Positions 1-9,262 are shown, counted from the stretch's first letter. The stretch: DNA of 64,000 nt from Leucobacter massiliensis (GCF_002982315.1 NZ_MWZD01000017.1:1-64000); one strand, 5' to 3'. Notes: a model not told the origin generated them from the sequence alone. Numbers and translations: made by a program.

Positions 1-195
1 CGACTTTTGCTTGAAAAAAAAAAACTTGATTTGACTACTGATGTAGAACAAAAACTTATTGATAACAGTTGCAGTAAACACAGTAGATACACATATCTGA
101 ATTATTGCTCAAAGTTTTTTGTTTTTTTTTAAAAAGAGGTGCGGCCGCCACAAAGGCTGCCCCTGTGAATATCGGCGACGCCGTAAAATGAGTAG
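1..195. other. Probable sequencing-adapter contamination at the window edge
   Basis: This stretch is strikingly AT-rich compared with the rest. It opens with a near copy of the reverse P7 end (CGACTTTTGCTTG versus CCGTCTTCTGCTTG) followed by a poly-A run. Around 165-190 it reads GTGAATATCGGCGACGCCGT, close to the reverse complement of the P5 adapter (GTGTAGATCTCGGTGGTCGC...), preceded at 155-161 by GGCTGCC as in the Nextera read-1 tail. Around 88-103 there is a weak match to the Tn5 mosaic end. I see no gene here. Genomic sequence probably starts close to 195. Confidence 0.7.
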
Positions 196-207
196 AGGGA
201 ACGATTC

Positions 208-277
208 CCCGCCGAGCCCGCACCTTTCTGCGTGACAGGAATGTGCGGGCTCGGCGGGAATATGCGGACTCGACGGG
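208..277. repeat. Dispersed intergenic palindromic repeat, copy A
   Basis: Two perfect 16-base inverted arms (208-223 and 243-258) flank a 19-base loop. They are followed by a short tail, TGCGGACTCGACGGG, at 263-277. A clearly related element lies at 61744-61813 with the same order of arm, loop containing CTGCG/CGCAGAA, arm and TGCGGACTCG tail. It sits downstream of metY, so it could also act as that gene's terminator. Confidence 0.65.
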
Positions 278-326
278 TGCCGCGCGGCGGGCGCCGCCGC
301 GCGAGCGGGTGCCGCGGCGCGGCGGC

Positions 327-1652
327 TCAGGCGGCGCGGCCCGCGGCGACGACCTCGCGGGCTGCGGCGAAGCCGCGCTCCAGGTCGGCCGTGATGTCGT
401 CGATGTGCTCCAGGCCCACCGAGAGGCGCACCAGGCCCGGGGTCACGCCCGCGGTGAGCTGCTGCTCGGGGGTGAGCTGCGAGTGCGTGGTCGATGCCGG
501 GTGGATGATGAGTGAGCGCACATCGCCGATGTTGGCGACGTGGCTGAACAGCTCGACGTTGTCGACGAAGGCCTTGCCCGCGTCCACGCCGCCCTTCAGC
601 TCGAAGGAGAGCACCGCGCCCACGCCCTTCGGCGCGTAGCGGTTCGCCGCGGCATACCAGGGCGAGGTGGGCAGGCCCGAGTAGTAGACGGTCGCGACGT
701 CCTCGTGGGAGTCGAGCCACTCGGCGACGGCCTGCGCGTTCTGCACGTGGCGCTCCAGGCGCAGCGACAGCGTCTCGACGCCCTGCAGCAGCTGCCAGGC
801 GCTCTGCGGCGCGATCGCGGAGCCCAGGTCGCGCAGCAGCTGCACGCGCGCCTTGATGATGTACGCGATGCCGTCGCCCACGGCGCCCGTGTAGCTGACC
901 CCGTTGTAGGAGGGGTCGGGCTCGGTGAGCCCGGGGAAGCGGTCGACGTGCTCGGACCAGGGGAAGCGGCCGCCGTCGACGATCACGCCGCCGAGGGTGG
1001 TGCCGTGGCCGCCGAGGAACTTCGTGGCCGAGTGCAGCACGATGTCGGCGCCGTGCTCGAAGGGGCGCACCAGGTAGGGGCTCGCGACCGTGTTGTCGAC
1101 GATCAGCGGCACGCCGTTCTCGTGTGCGACGTCGGCGACGGCCTGGATGTCGAGGACGTTCGAGCGCGGGTTCGCGATCGACTCGGCGAAGAACAGCTTG
1201 GTGTTCGGGCGCACGGCGCGCTGCCACGCGGCGGGGTCGTCCTGGTCCTCGACGAAGGTGACCTCGATGCCGAGCTTCGCGAGCGAGTACTTGAAGAGGT
1301 TGTAGGTGCCGCCGTAGATCGAGCTGGAGGAGACGATGTGATCGCCCGAGTTCGCGATGTTCAGCACCGCGAAGGTGGAGGCCGCCTGGCCGCTGGCGAG
1401 CAGCAGCGCAGCGGTGCCGCCCTCGAGCGCGGCGATGCGCTGCTCGGCGACGTCCTGGGTGGGGTTGGTGATGCGGGTGTAGATGGGGCCCAGCTCGGAG
1501 AGCGCGAAACGGTTCGCGGCCTGCTCGGTGCTGTCGAAGACGAAGGCGGTGCTCTGATAGATCGGCAGGGCGCGGGCGCCCGTGACGGGGTCGGGCTGCT
1601 GGCCCGCGTGAATCTGCTTGGTCTCGAATCCCCAGGCGGTCTGGTCGTTCAT
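327..1652 (-). CDS. metY: O-acetylhomoserine aminocarboxypropyltransferase (O-acetylhomoserine sulfhydrylase)
   Basis: PLP enzyme of the Cys/Met metabolism family. It makes homocysteine directly from O-acetylhomoserine and sulfide in cytosolic methionine synthesis. The 441-residue length fits MetY, which is longer than the roughly 390-residue MetB/MetC type. The cofactor lysine is K211 in [10 protein letters not shown], and the long N-terminus [11 protein letters not shown] is typical of MetY. AGGAGC lies 6 nt before the ATG. The gene stands alone and is divergent from the SDR gene, with a 173-bp gap in which I see no clear operator or SAM riboswitch. No metX is in view. Confidence 0.93.
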   Translation of the reverse strand: MNDQTAWGFETKQIHAGQQPDPVTGARALPIYQSTAFVFDSTEQAANRFALSELGPIYTRITNPTQDVAEQRIAALEGGTAALLLASGQAASTFAVLNIANSGDHIVSSSSIYGGTYNLFKYSLAKLGIEVTFVEDQDDPAAWQRAVRPNTKLFFAESIANPRSNVLDIQAVADVAHENGVPLIVDNTVASPYLVRPFEHGADIVLHSATKFLGGHGTTLGGVIVDGGRFPWSEHVDRFPGLTEPDPSYNGVSYTGAVGDGIAYIIKARVQLLRDLGSAIAPQSAWQLLQGVETLSLRLERHVQNAQAVAEWLDSHEDVATVYYSGLPTSPWYAAANRYAPKGVGAVLSFELKGGVDAGKAFVDNVELFSHVANIGDVRSLIIHPASTTHSQLTPEQQLTAGVTPGLVRLSVGLEHIDDITADLERGFAAAREVVAAGRAA

Positions 1653-1825
1653 GGTGCTCCTCGGTGAGTGCGGGTGGCTGTGCGCCCCCGGCCGCAGGGC
1701 GTCCGGGGCTGGTCGTGAGTTCTGGGACGCGGTGTGGCGCCGGTGAACAGACTACGGAGCGCTCCGGCACGGGGCAATGCCGGGGACACGAGGCGTAATG
1801 CGGGCGCGCAATAATAGGGAGGCCG

Positions 1826-2689
1826 GTGTCAGTGTTCGAGGCGAAGGGAGTCCCGGTGGCGGAGGCGGAGCGCGCGGGATCGGGATCGGGATCTCGGTCG
1901 GGATCGGGACCGGGATCGCCGGGCCGGGTCGTGGTGACCGGGGCGAGTTCGGGTATCGGCGCGGCGACCGTGCGCCGCTTCGCGGAGCTCGGCTGGCAGA
2001 CGGTCGCGGTCGCGCGGCGCGCGGATCGCCTGCAGGCGCTCGCCGCCGAGACCGGCGCGTACCCGCTCGTCTGCGATGTCACCGACGAGGAGCAGGTGAG
2101 CCGCCTCGCCGCGGAGGTCGCGCACACGGGCGGGGCGACGGGGCTGGTCAACAACGCGGGCGGCGCGATCGGCACCGAGTCGGTCGAGCGCTCCTCCAAC
2201 GAGGACTGGCGCCGCATGTTCGAGGTGAACGTGCTCGGGCTGCGATCCGTGACCGCCGCGCTGCTGCCGGTGCTGCGCGAGGGGGCGCGCCGCACGGGCT
2301 GGGCGTCGATCCTGAATCTCACCTCCACCGCGGGGCACGACGTCTACCCGGGCGGCGCCGGCTACAACGCCGCCAAGTTCGCCGCCCACGCCGTGACGGG
2401 GGTGCTGCGCTTGGAGCTCGCCGGCGAGCCGATCCGGGTGATGGAGCTCGCCCCCGGCCTCGTGCACACCGAGGAGTTCACGCTCAACCGCCTGCGCGGA
2501 GACGCGGCCGCCGCGGCGAAGCCCTACCTCGACGTCACCCCGCTCACCGCCGAGGAGGTGGCGCGTGTGCTCGTGGGCGCCTTCGAGCAGCCCCCGCACG
2601 TCAACCAGGACCTCATCGTGCTGCGCCCGGTCGCGCAGTCGAGCGTCTTCCACACGCATCGCGGGCCGCTGGCCCCGAGGGCCGAGTGA
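1826..2689 (+). CDS. Short-chain dehydrogenase/reductase (SDR)
   Basis: Classical NAD(P)-dependent SDR of 287 residues. The Rossmann motif GASSGIG is at 39-45, NNAG at 109-112, and the catalytic YNAAK places Y180 and K184 after a serine near 167 (LTSTAG). The substrate is unknown; the family resembles YdfG-type 3-hydroxy acid dehydrogenases. The first 35 residues hold a Gly-Ser run encoded by a GGGATC microsatellite, so the true start could lie inside it. I take the GTG after AGGGAGG, although a second GTG two codons later has better spacing. The stop overlaps the ung start (GTGA), which implies translational coupling. Confidence 0.85.
   Translation: MSVFEAKGVPVAEAERAGSGSGSRSGSGPGSPGRVVVTGASSGIGAATVRRFAELGWQTVAVARRADRLQALAAETGAYPLVCDVTDEEQVSRLAAEVAHTGGATGLVNNAGGAIGTESVERSSNEDWRRMFEVNVLGLRSVTAALLPVLREGARRTGWASILNLTSTAGHDVYPGGAGYNAAKFAAHAVTGVLRLELAGEPIRVMELAPGLVHTEEFTLNRLRGDAAAAAKPYLDVTPLTAEEVARVLVGAFEQPPHVNQDLIVLRPVAQSSVFHTHRGPLAPRAE
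1876..1918 (+). repeat. GGGATC hexanucleotide microsatellite inside the SDR gene
   Basis: About seven imperfect tandem copies of GGGATC/GGGACC encode a Gly-Ser-Arg linker just before the Rossmann fold. Because the unit is six bases, length changes keep the frame, so this should alter only linker length. Confidence 0.8.
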
Positions 2690-3399
2690 GCCTGGAGCGC
2701 GAGATCATGGCGATGTCGATCCCCGAGCTGGCCGAGCACGGGTACATCGCCGCCGACTGGGCCGAGGCGCTCGCCCCGATGGGGGAGCGCCTGGCCGAGC
2801 TGGGCCGCTTCCTCAACGCGGAGCGCGCCGCCGGGCACCGGGTGCTGCCGGCGGGGGACCGGATCCTCGCCGCCTTCCAGCGGCCGCTGGCCGAGACGCG
2901 GGTGCTGATCGTGGGGCAGGATCCCTATCCGACGCCCGGCCACCCCATCGGCCTGTCGTTCGCGACGGCGCCCGAGGTCCGGCCGATCCCGCGCAGCCTG
3001 CAGAACATCTACCGCGAGCTGCACGACGACCTCGGGATCCCGCCCGCCGCCCACGGTGACCTGAGCGCCTGGGCCGAGCACGGGGTGATGCTGCTCAACC
3101 GCGTGCTGACCGTGCGCGCCGGCGTGCCCGCATCGCACCGCGGCAAGGGCTGGGAGGCGTTCACGGAGCTCGCGATCCGCGCCCTCGTCGCGCGCGGCGG
3201 CCCGCTCGTCGCGATCCTGTGGGGGAACGACGCCCGCTCGCTCGCACCGATGCTCGGCGCCATCCCGCGCATCGAGAGCGCCCACCCCTCGCCGCTGTCG
3301 GCCTCGCGCGGCTTCTTCGGCTCGCGCCCCTTCAGCCGAGCCAACGAGGTGCTCGCGTCCCAGGGGGCCGATCCGGTGGATTGGCGCCTGCCGGGCTGA
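2686..3399 (+). CDS. ung: Uracil-DNA glycosylase, family 1
   Basis: Removes uracil from DNA to start base-excision repair. All family-1 signatures are present: [16 protein letters not shown] with catalytic D79, LLNRVLTV at 136-143, and HPSPLSA with catalytic H200. The protein is 237 residues from the GTG at 2686, which overlaps the SDR stop codon. ATG codons at 2707 and 2713 are alternative starts that lose only a few residues. It has the actinobacterial form of the water-activating loop (PYPTPGH instead of PYHGPGQ). A repair gene coupled to an SDR is probably a coincidence of operon packing. Confidence 0.95.
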   Translation: MSLEREIMAMSIPELAEHGYIAADWAEALAPMGERLAELGRFLNAERAAGHRVLPAGDRILAAFQRPLAETRVLIVGQDPYPTPGHPIGLSFATAPEVRPIPRSLQNIYRELHDDLGIPPAAHGDLSAWAEHGVMLLNRVLTVRAGVPASHRGKGWEAFTELAIRALVARGGPLVAILWGNDARSLAPMLGAIPRIESAHPSPLSASRGFFGSRPFSRANEVLASQGADPVDWRLPG

Positions 3400-3508
3400 G
3401 GCTCCCGGGCCGGGGGTCGCGTCGCTCCGGCCGATCCCGGATCGAGCCTGGCACGGGGCAGCGCCTCCTGCCAGGATGGGGGCATCCGAAGCGTGAAAGG
3501 AGCGCCCC

Positions 3509-4852
3509 GTGACGCACCCCGATGTCCCTGGCGCCGCGGCCGGAGCCGCGCGGGCCCTCGCGCCCGAGGGTGCGGCGGCCGTCTTCGCCCCGCTCCCGGC
3601 GGCTCCGAGTCGCGAGCAGTGCCTGGCTCTGGACGCCGCCGACCCCCTCGCCGCCTCGCGCGAGCTGTTCGCGCTGCCGGCGGGCGTGATCTACCTCGAC
3701 GGCAACTCCCTCGGAGCCATGCCGCGGAACGCGCCCGAGCGGGCGCGCGAGGTGGTCGAGCAGGAGTGGGGCCGCGATCTCATCGGCAGCTGGAACAAGC
3801 ACCACTGGTTCGAGCTGCCGACGCGGCTCGGGGCGAAGATCGCGCGTCTCGTGGGAGGCGAGCGGGGTGCCTGCGTGGTCACCGACACCACCTCGGTGAA
3901 CATCTTCAAGGTGCTCGGCGCCGCGCTCGAACTGCAGCGCGCCGTCGATCCCGGGCGGCGCGTGATCGTTTCGGAGCGGGAGAACTTCCCCACCGACCTC
4001 TACGTGATCGAGGGCATGGTCGAGTGGCTGGATCGCGGCTACGAACTGCGGCTGATCGACGAGGACGCGCCGCTCGAGGACGCGCTCGGCGTCGACGTGG
4101 CGGTCGTGCTGCTGACGCAGGTGAACTACCGCACGGGCCGGCTGTGGGATCTCGCCGCGGCGACCGCGCAGATCCACGCCTCCGGCGCGCTCGCGATCTG
4201 GGATCTGTGCCACTCGGCGGGAGCGGTGCCGGTGGGCCTCGACGCGGCCGGGGCGGACTTCGCGGTCGGCTGCAGCTACAAGTACCTGAACGGCGGCCCG
4301 GGATCCCCGGCCTTCGTGTGGGTGGGGGAGCAGCACCTGGGCAGCGCGCGGCAGCCGCTGACGGGGTGGTGGGGGCACGCTCGGCCCTTCGACATGGAGC
4401 CCGGCTATGAGCCCGCGAGCGACATCCGGCGCTTCCAGGTGGGCACGCAGCCGATCCTCTCCCTTGCGACCGCGGAGTGCGGCATCGACATCGCGCTCGG
4501 GGCCGACGGTGCGGCGCTGCGCCGCAAGTCGATCGCGCTGAGTTCGCTGTTCATCGAGCTCGTGGAGACCCGGCTCGCCGCTCACCCGCTCACGCTCGTC
4601 ACGCCCCGGGACCCGGCCCGGCGCGGCAGCCACGTGAGCTTCAGGCACCCGGAGGGCTTCGCGGTCATGAAGGCGCTGATCGCGCAGGGCGTGATCGGGG
4701 ACTACCGGGAGCCGGAGGTGCTGCGCTTCGGCTTCGCGCCGCTCTACAACGGCTTCGCCGAGGTGTGGGACGCGGTGGAGGCGCTGCGCCGCGTGCTCGA
4801 CGAGGAGCTGTGGCGGGCGCCCGAGTTCGGCGAGCGCGGCGCCGTCACGTAG
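3509..4852 (+). CDS. kynU: Kynureninase
   Basis: PLP hydrolase that splits L-kynurenine (or 3-hydroxykynurenine) into anthranilate (or 3-hydroxyanthranilate) and alanine in tryptophan degradation. It has 447 residues with the family motifs YLDGNSLG (62-69), ERENFPTD (157-163) and SYKYLNGGPGSPAF, which contains the PLP lysine K258. GTG start behind AAAGGAG (3496-3502). No tryptophan dioxygenase or formamidase is nearby, so the rest of the pathway must be elsewhere if it exists. The gene is convergent with hutG, with only 39 bp between the stops. Confidence 0.93.
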   Translation: MTHPDVPGAAAGAARALAPEGAAAVFAPLPAAPSREQCLALDAADPLAASRELFALPAGVIYLDGNSLGAMPRNAPERAREVVEQEWGRDLIGSWNKHHWFELPTRLGAKIARLVGGERGACVVTDTTSVNIFKVLGAALELQRAVDPGRRVIVSERENFPTDLYVIEGMVEWLDRGYELRLIDEDAPLEDALGVDVAVVLLTQVNYRTGRLWDLAAATAQIHASGALAIWDLCHSAGAVPVGLDAAGADFAVGCSYKYLNGGPGSPAFVWVGEQHLGSARQPLTGWWGHARPFDMEPGYEPASDIRRFQVGTQPILSLATAECGIDIALGADGAALRRKSIALSSLFIELVETRLAAHPLTLVTPRDPARRGSHVSFRHPEGFAVMKALIAQGVIGDYREPEVLRFGFAPLYNGFAEVWDAVEALRRVLDEELWRAPEFGERGAVT

Positions 4853-4891
4853 GGAGCGGCCTGCTCGGCGGGGCAGCGGGGCGGGGCGGGC

Positions 4892-5866
4892 TCAGCGGCC
4901 GAGGCGGCGGGCGAGGCCGGCGGCGGCCTCGAGCACGAGGAGCGCGGCGAGGCGCACGGTGCGGCCGTCGGGGGCATCGGCCGCGGCGTCCACCTCCGCG
5001 ATGTCGATGCCGCGCACCCGGGGGTCGGCGGCGAGCAGGCGGGTGATGCGTCGCAGCTCGTGGGCCGCGAGGCCTCCCGGGATCGAGGCGGGGCAGCCGG
5101 GCGCCACCGAGCGGTCGCAGACGTCGACGTCGAGGTCGACGTGGATCGGGCCGCCGCCCGCCCCGGCGATGTGCAGGGCCTCGGCGGCGATCTCCGCAAG
5201 CGGGCGCTCCAGCAGCTCTTCGCGGTGGATCACGGTGATGCCCCAGTCGCGGGCACGCTGCCGGTAGGCGCGCGAGTTGGCGAAGTCGGCGATGCCGATC
5301 TGCACGATGCGGCGCGGGTTGAGCCCGGCCTCGACGAGCCGGCGCACGGGGGAGCCGTTGCTGCGGCCGTCGCGCAGGTCGTGGTGGGCGTCGAGGGTGA
5401 TGAGCCCGGCGGTGTCGAGCGCGTCCCCGGCGACGCCGAGGGCGGCCGGCACGGTGAGCGCGTTGTCGCCGCCGAGCGCGACGAGCAGCTCGCTGCGCGC
5501 GGCGAGCTCGGCGAGCCGCGAGCACGCGGCACGCTCGCCCTCCTCGGTGTCGGGGTCCGCGAGGTCGCCCGCGTCGACGATGCGCAGCGCCTCGTCGAGC
5601 ACGAGCTCGGCTTCCGCGCCGCGCCCCCCGGGGTGACCGGGCGCGACCAGGTGGGAGGAGTAGCGGCGCAGCGCGGCGCGGATCGCGGCGGGCGTCTCGT
5701 GCGCGGCGCTCGGCGAGAGCGAGGTGCGCGAGGTGGGCACGCCGACGAGCGCGAGGTCGCTCCGCTCGTCGCTCCGTCCGCCCGCCGGCCCGGGTGCCGG
5801 CCAGTCGCCGGTCCGCGGCCAGGAGGGATCGTGCGCGAGGGGCGGGGAGGCGGCTGCGGTGCTCAT
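4892..5866 (-). CDS. hutG: Formimidoylglutamase (arginase/agmatinase family)
   Basis: Last step of histidine utilisation: N-formimidoyl-glutamate to glutamate plus formamide. It is a dimanganese ureohydrolase of 324 residues. The metal motifs DAHHDLRDG and DLDVDVCD are intact, but the first motif reads GGDNALTVP where arginases have GGDHS, so one usual Mn ligand is Asn. I believe this is normal for actinobacterial HutG, from memory. The ATG at 5866 is preferred, because longer readings run into the divergent hutH promoter. It is paired head-to-head with hutH across a 127-bp region that carries a palindromic operator. Confidence 0.88.
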   Translation of the reverse strand: MSTAAASPPLAHDPSWPRTGDWPAPGPAGGRSDERSDLALVGVPTSRTSLSPSAAHETPAAIRAALRRYSSHLVAPGHPGGRGAEAELVLDEALRIVDAGDLADPDTEEGERAACSRLAELAARSELLVALGGDNALTVPAALGVAGDALDTAGLITLDAHHDLRDGRSNGSPVRRLVEAGLNPRRIVQIGIADFANSRAYRQRARDWGITVIHREELLERPLAEIAAEALHIAGAGGGPIHVDLDVDVCDRSVAPGCPASIPGGLAAHELRRITRLLAADPRVRGIDIAEVDAAADAPDGRTVRLAALLVLEAAAGLARRLGR

Positions 5867-5921
5867 GCCTGCGACGCTAGCAAGCGGTCGTGATCGCGGC
5901 GATCCCCGGGCCTTGCCGCCC

Positions 5922-5939
5922 TGTCCGGGATACCGGACA
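5922..5939. promoter_or_regulatory. Palindromic operator between hutG and hutH, probable HutR site
   Basis: TGTCCGGGATACCGGACA is a perfect 7-base inverted repeat around GATA. Its inner 14 bases fit the form TCnG-nnATw-CCnGA, which resembles the motif TCTGwwATwCCAGA described for the IclR-type HutR of corynebacteria (recalled from the literature, not searched). It is centred in the hutG/hutH divergent region, and an IclR gene follows hutH directly, so the local regulator is the obvious ligand. Confidence 0.7.
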
Positions 5940-5993
5940 ATGGTCGGTGCGGGGCGGTCGCCCGGAGCGGGGGCATCGGATGGAATCGTGGAC

Positions 5994-7592
5994 ATGAGCA
6001 GCTCTTCGCACGCATCCGTCACCGCGCAGCACTCCGAGCCCGTCGTGCTCGGCGCCGGCCCCCTCCGCGTCGACGACGTCGTCGCCGTCGCCCGTCACGC
6101 CGCGCCCGTCGCACTCGCGCCCGAAGCGCTCGATCGCGTGGCCGCCAGCCGCCGCGTCATCGAGGAGCTCGCGAGCGACAGCCGCCCCCACTACGGCGTC
6201 TCCACCGGCTTCGGCGCCCTCGCCAGGGTGCAGATCCCCGTCGAGAAGCGCCAGCAGCTCCAGCGCAGCCTGATCCGCTCGCACGCCGCCGGCACCGGCC
6301 CCGAGGCTGAGCGCGAGGTCGTGCGCGCGCTCATGCTGCTGCGCCTGAACACCCTCGCCAGCGGGCGCACCGGGGTGCGGCCCGCGGTCGTCGAGAGCTA
6401 CGCCGCGATCCTCAACGCGGGGATCACCCCCGTGGTGCACGAGTACGGCTCGCTCGGCTGCTCGGGCGACCTCAGCCCGCTCGCGCACTGCGCGCTCACC
6501 CTCATGGGGGAGGGGGAGGTGCGGGTGGGCGCGGACCCCGGCGCCGCCCCCGTGCCCGCCGCCGAGGCGCTCGCCGCCGCGGGCATCGCGCCGCTCGTGC
6601 TCGCCGAGAAGGAGGGGCTCGCGCTCATCAACGGCACCGACGGCATGCTCGGCATGCTCTGCCTCGCCCTGCACGACCTCGGCCGCCTGCTCGCGGTCGC
6701 GGATGTGGCGGCGGCGGCGAGCGTGGAGGCGCTGACCGGCACCGACGCGGTCTTCGCGGAGGATCTCCAGGCGCTGCGCCCGCACCCCGGCCAGGCGGAC
6801 GCCGCCGCGAACATGCGCGCGGTGCTCGCGGGCTCCGGGCTGGTCCAGCGCCCCCGCGAGGGGGAGTTCACGCGCGTGCAGGACGCCTACTCGCTGCGCT
6901 GCGCCCCGCAGGTCCACGGCGCCGCCCGCGACACGGCGGCGCACGCCGCGCGCGTCGCCGCCGTCGAGCTCGTGTCGGCCATCGACAACCCCGTCGTCAC
7001 CCCCGACGGCCGCGTCGAGTCGAACGGCAACTTCCACGGCGCCCCCGTCGCCTACGTGCTCGACTTCCTCGCGATCGCCGCGGCGGACGTCGCGAGCATC
7101 TCGGAGCGACGCACCGACCGCTTCCTCGACGTGGCCCGCAACCACGGGCTGCCCCCCTTCCTCGCGGCCGACGCCGGACTCGACTCGGGCCTCATGATCG
7201 CGCAGTACACCGCGGCGGGCATCGTCTCCGAGCTGAAGCGCCTCGCCTCGCCCGCGTCGGTCGACTCCATCCCCTCCTCGGCGATGCAGGAGGACCACGT
7301 CTCGATGGGCTGGCACGCCGGGCGCAAGCTGCGCCGCGCGATCGACGGCCTCGCGCGCGTGCTCGGCATCGAGCTGCTCGCCGCGACCCGCGCCCTCGAC
7401 TTCCGCGCGGCCGCCGGCGCCGGCGATCCCGCCCCCGCGACCGCCGCCGTGCACGCCCTGTTCCGCACCCGCATCCCCGAGCCCGACACCGACGCCTTCC
7501 TCTCTCCCGCGATCACCGCCGCCCACGCCTTCGTCGCCGAGGGAGAGGTGCTCGCCGCCGTCGAGGGCGCCGTCGGCGCGCCGCTGCGCTGA
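5994..7592 (+). CDS. hutH: Histidine ammonia-lyase
   Basis: Deaminates L-histidine to urocanate, the first step of histidine catabolism. It is 532 residues from the ATG chosen here; the ribosome site is weak. The MIO electrophile tripeptide is C156-S157-G158 within GSLGCSGDLSPLAH, where most bacterial enzymes have Ala-Ser-Gly. The other family signatures are present: YGVSTGFG (67-74), the NGTDGMLG segment, and SIPSSAMQEDHVSMG. hutU and hutI are not in the window, so the pathway is split in this genome. The IclR gene starts 9 bp downstream, which indicates co-transcription. Confidence 0.94.
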   Translation: MSSSSHASVTAQHSEPVVLGAGPLRVDDVVAVARHAAPVALAPEALDRVAASRRVIEELASDSRPHYGVSTGFGALARVQIPVEKRQQLQRSLIRSHAAGTGPEAEREVVRALMLLRLNTLASGRTGVRPAVVESYAAILNAGITPVVHEYGSLGCSGDLSPLAHCALTLMGEGEVRVGADPGAAPVPAAEALAAAGIAPLVLAEKEGLALINGTDGMLGMLCLALHDLGRLLAVADVAAAASVEALTGTDAVFAEDLQALRPHPGQADAAANMRAVLAGSGLVQRPREGEFTRVQDAYSLRCAPQVHGAARDTAAHAARVAAVELVSAIDNPVVTPDGRVESNGNFHGAPVAYVLDFLAIAAADVASISERRTDRFLDVARNHGLPPFLAADAGLDSGLMIAQYTAAGIVSELKRLASPASVDSIPSSAMQEDHVSMGWHAGRKLRRAIDGLARVLGIELLAATRALDFRAAAGAGDPAPATAAVHALFRTRIPEPDTDAFLSPAITAAHAFVAEGEVLAAVEGAVGAPLR

Positions 7593-7600
7593 GGAGCATC

Positions 7601-8386
7601 GTGGGCTCGCCGAAGTCACCCGCCGCCGATCAGACGCTGCGGATCCTGGGCCTCCTCGCGAGCTCGCGAGGGCCGCTCGCGGCGAGCATGATCTCGCAGC
7701 GGCTCGGGCTGCCCCGCTCGACGGTCTACCAGCTGCTCGCGGCCCTCCAGGACCACGGCTTCGTGATGCACCTGCCCGAGGAGCGGCGCTACGGGCTCGG
7801 GATCGCGGCCGTCGAGCTGAGCGGCGCCTACGCGCGCCAGGAGCCGCTCGCGCGGATCGGGCGCCCGCTCGTCACCGCGCTCGTGGATCGCGTGCGCCAG
7901 AGCTGCCACCTCGCGGTGCCCCACGGGCGCGACGTGCTCTATCTGATCGAGGAGCGCGCGCCCGGCTCGCCGCACCTCGTGAGCGACGTCGACGTGCGGC
8001 TTCCCGCGCAGCTGACGGCGAGCGGGCGCGCGATGCTCGCCGCGCTGCCGCCGTCGCAGCTGCGCGCCCTGTTCCCGGACCGGGAGGCCTTCGTGCACCG
8101 TCACGACGGAGGCGCGGACGACATCGACCGCTACTCGCGACTGCGCTCGGTGCTGGACGCGACGCGAGTGCGCGGCTACTCCGTCGAACGCGGATCCGTG
8201 ACCCCCGGCCTCGCCTCGATCGGCGTCGCGGTGCTGGACCACCGTGGCTGGCCGGTCGCCGCGATCGCCACGACCTTCGCCGAGGGTGCGGTCGCCGAGG
8301 ACGCGCTTCCCGCGCTCGCCGCCGAGGTGCAGCGCACCGCGGAGACGCTCTCGGCCCGCATCCACGGCCGCTCGCGGCGGGCGTGA
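7601..8386 (+). CDS. hutR: IclR-family regulator, probable HutR
   Basis: 261 residues: an N-terminal winged helix (about 10-70, with LGLPRSTVYQLLAALQDHGF as recognition region) and a C-terminal IclR effector domain (about 80-255). GTG start 9 bp after hutH. Adjacency to hut genes and the palindrome at 5922-5939 support local control of hutG and hutH. Whether it activates or represses, and whether histidine or urocanate is the ligand, cannot be read from sequence. IclR family membership is certain; the hut role is inferred. Confidence 0.82.
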   Translation: MGSPKSPAADQTLRILGLLASSRGPLAASMISQRLGLPRSTVYQLLAALQDHGFVMHLPEERRYGLGIAAVELSGAYARQEPLARIGRPLVTALVDRVRQSCHLAVPHGRDVLYLIEERAPGSPHLVSDVDVRLPAQLTASGRAMLAALPPSQLRALFPDREAFVHRHDGGADDIDRYSRLRSVLDATRVRGYSVERGSVTPGLASIGVAVLDHRGWPVAAIATTFAEGAVAEDALPALAAEVQRTAETLSARIHGRSRRA

Positions 8387-8439
8387 GCGGCGGACGCGCC
8401 CGCAGCCCCGGCTCCGCCCGCCGCAGCGCAGGGAACGTG

Positions 8440-8605
8440 TAGAATGGTGAGCTGTACTTCGGCGAGGGGCGCTCCGGCGCCCGTGATCGACGCGGGACGG
8501 ACTGCCTCAGCGGGCCATCTTGCTGCGTTGCAACGCAAGTGCGAGACACCAATCCTGGCGGCACTGCCGCCCTCATTGGGCGAGAGCCCGCAAGGAGAGA
8601 ACACC
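8440..8605 (+). promoter_or_regulatory. Promoter and long structured leader of rplY
   Basis: A TAGAAT -10 box with extended TG sits at 8440-8445. If used, it gives a leader of roughly 150 nt. The leader holds a perfect 14-base palindrome, TGCGTTGCAACGCA, and a GGCGGCA/TGCCGCC hairpin before the AAGGAG ribosome site. Long leaders are common on ribosomal-protein genes and may allow autoregulation; that role is inference. Confidence 0.45.
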
Positions 8606-9193
8606 ATGAGCGAGACCAATCAGCTCGTCGCCACCGAACGCGACAACTTCGGCAAGGGCGCGGCCCGCAAGCTGCGCGCCGCCGGCCGGACCCCCGCGGT
8701 CGTCTACGGCCACGGCACCGACCCCGTGCACATCTCGGTCGAGACCCACCCCCTGAGCCTCATCATCCGCCACGCCAACGCGCTCATCGAGCTCGACCTC
8801 GCGGGCAAGAAGCAGCTCGTGCTCGTCAAGGACGTGCAGAAGGATCCGGTGCGCCAGGTCATCGAGCACGTCGACCTGCTCGTCGTGAAGAAGGGCGAGA
8901 CCGTCGACGTCGAGGTGCCCGTCCACGTGCTCGGCGAGCCCTTCCCCGGCACCAACGCCCTGCAGGAGCTCAACACCCTGCACCTCAGCGTCCCCGCCAC
9001 CGCGATCCCCGAGAACGTCGAGGTGAGCGTCGAGGGGCTCGAGGAGGGCACCCAGGTGCTCGCGGGCGATGTCACGCTGCCGAAGGGCGCGGCCCTGCTG
9101 GGCGACGCCGAGCAGCTCGTCGTCCACATCGTGGTGCCGCGCGGCGCCGGCGGCGCCGACGACGAGGCCGCCTCGGAGGAGGCCGCCGAGTAG
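8606..9193 (+). CDS. rplY: 50S ribosomal protein L25, general stress (Ctc) form
   Basis: 195 residues. An N-terminal L25 5S-rRNA-binding domain (about 1-95, with GKGAARKLRAAGRTPAVVYG) is followed by the TL5/Ctc beta domain (about 96-185) and an acidic Ala/Glu tail. It binds 5S rRNA in the large subunit. AAGGAG precedes the ATG. It is followed by pth after a strong hairpin at 9208-9242, an order seen in many actinobacteria. Confidence 0.95.
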   Translation: MSETNQLVATERDNFGKGAARKLRAAGRTPAVVYGHGTDPVHISVETHPLSLIIRHANALIELDLAGKKQLVLVKDVQKDPVRQVIEHVDLLVVKKGETVDVEVPVHVLGEPFPGTNALQELNTLHLSVPATAIPENVEVSVEGLEEGTQVLAGDVTLPKGAALLGDAEQLVVHIVVPRGAGGADDEAASEEAAE

Positions 9194-9207
9194 TCGCGTC
9201 GCGCGTC

Positions 9208-9242
9208 CGGGCCCGTGGAGCATCGCCTGCTCGACGGGCCCG
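9208..9242 (+). terminator. Hairpin between rplY and pth
   Basis: CGGGCCCGT and its complement enclose a second inner stem GAGC/GCTC. There is no T-tract, so it may be a partial terminator or attenuator that uncouples pth-mfd from rplY. Confidence 0.55.
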
Positions 9243-9262
9243 TTCGCGTTCTGGGAGGATGA

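Noticed and set aside
1-120. AT-rich horizontally acquired DNA at the window start
   Set aside because: P7-like end with poly-A and P5-like segment make sequencing adapter a simpler explanation.
1653-1825. SAM riboswitch or McbR operator upstream of metY
   Set aside because: I could not find a credible SAM aptamer core or a full TAGAC-N6-GTCTA site. Only a loose AGAC half is seen.
109-2328. Very long open frame on the minus strand across metY and the SDR gene
   Set aside because: It is Arg/Pro/Ala-rich shadow coding opposite clear genes, a known effect of high GC. metY and the SDR have full family motifs.
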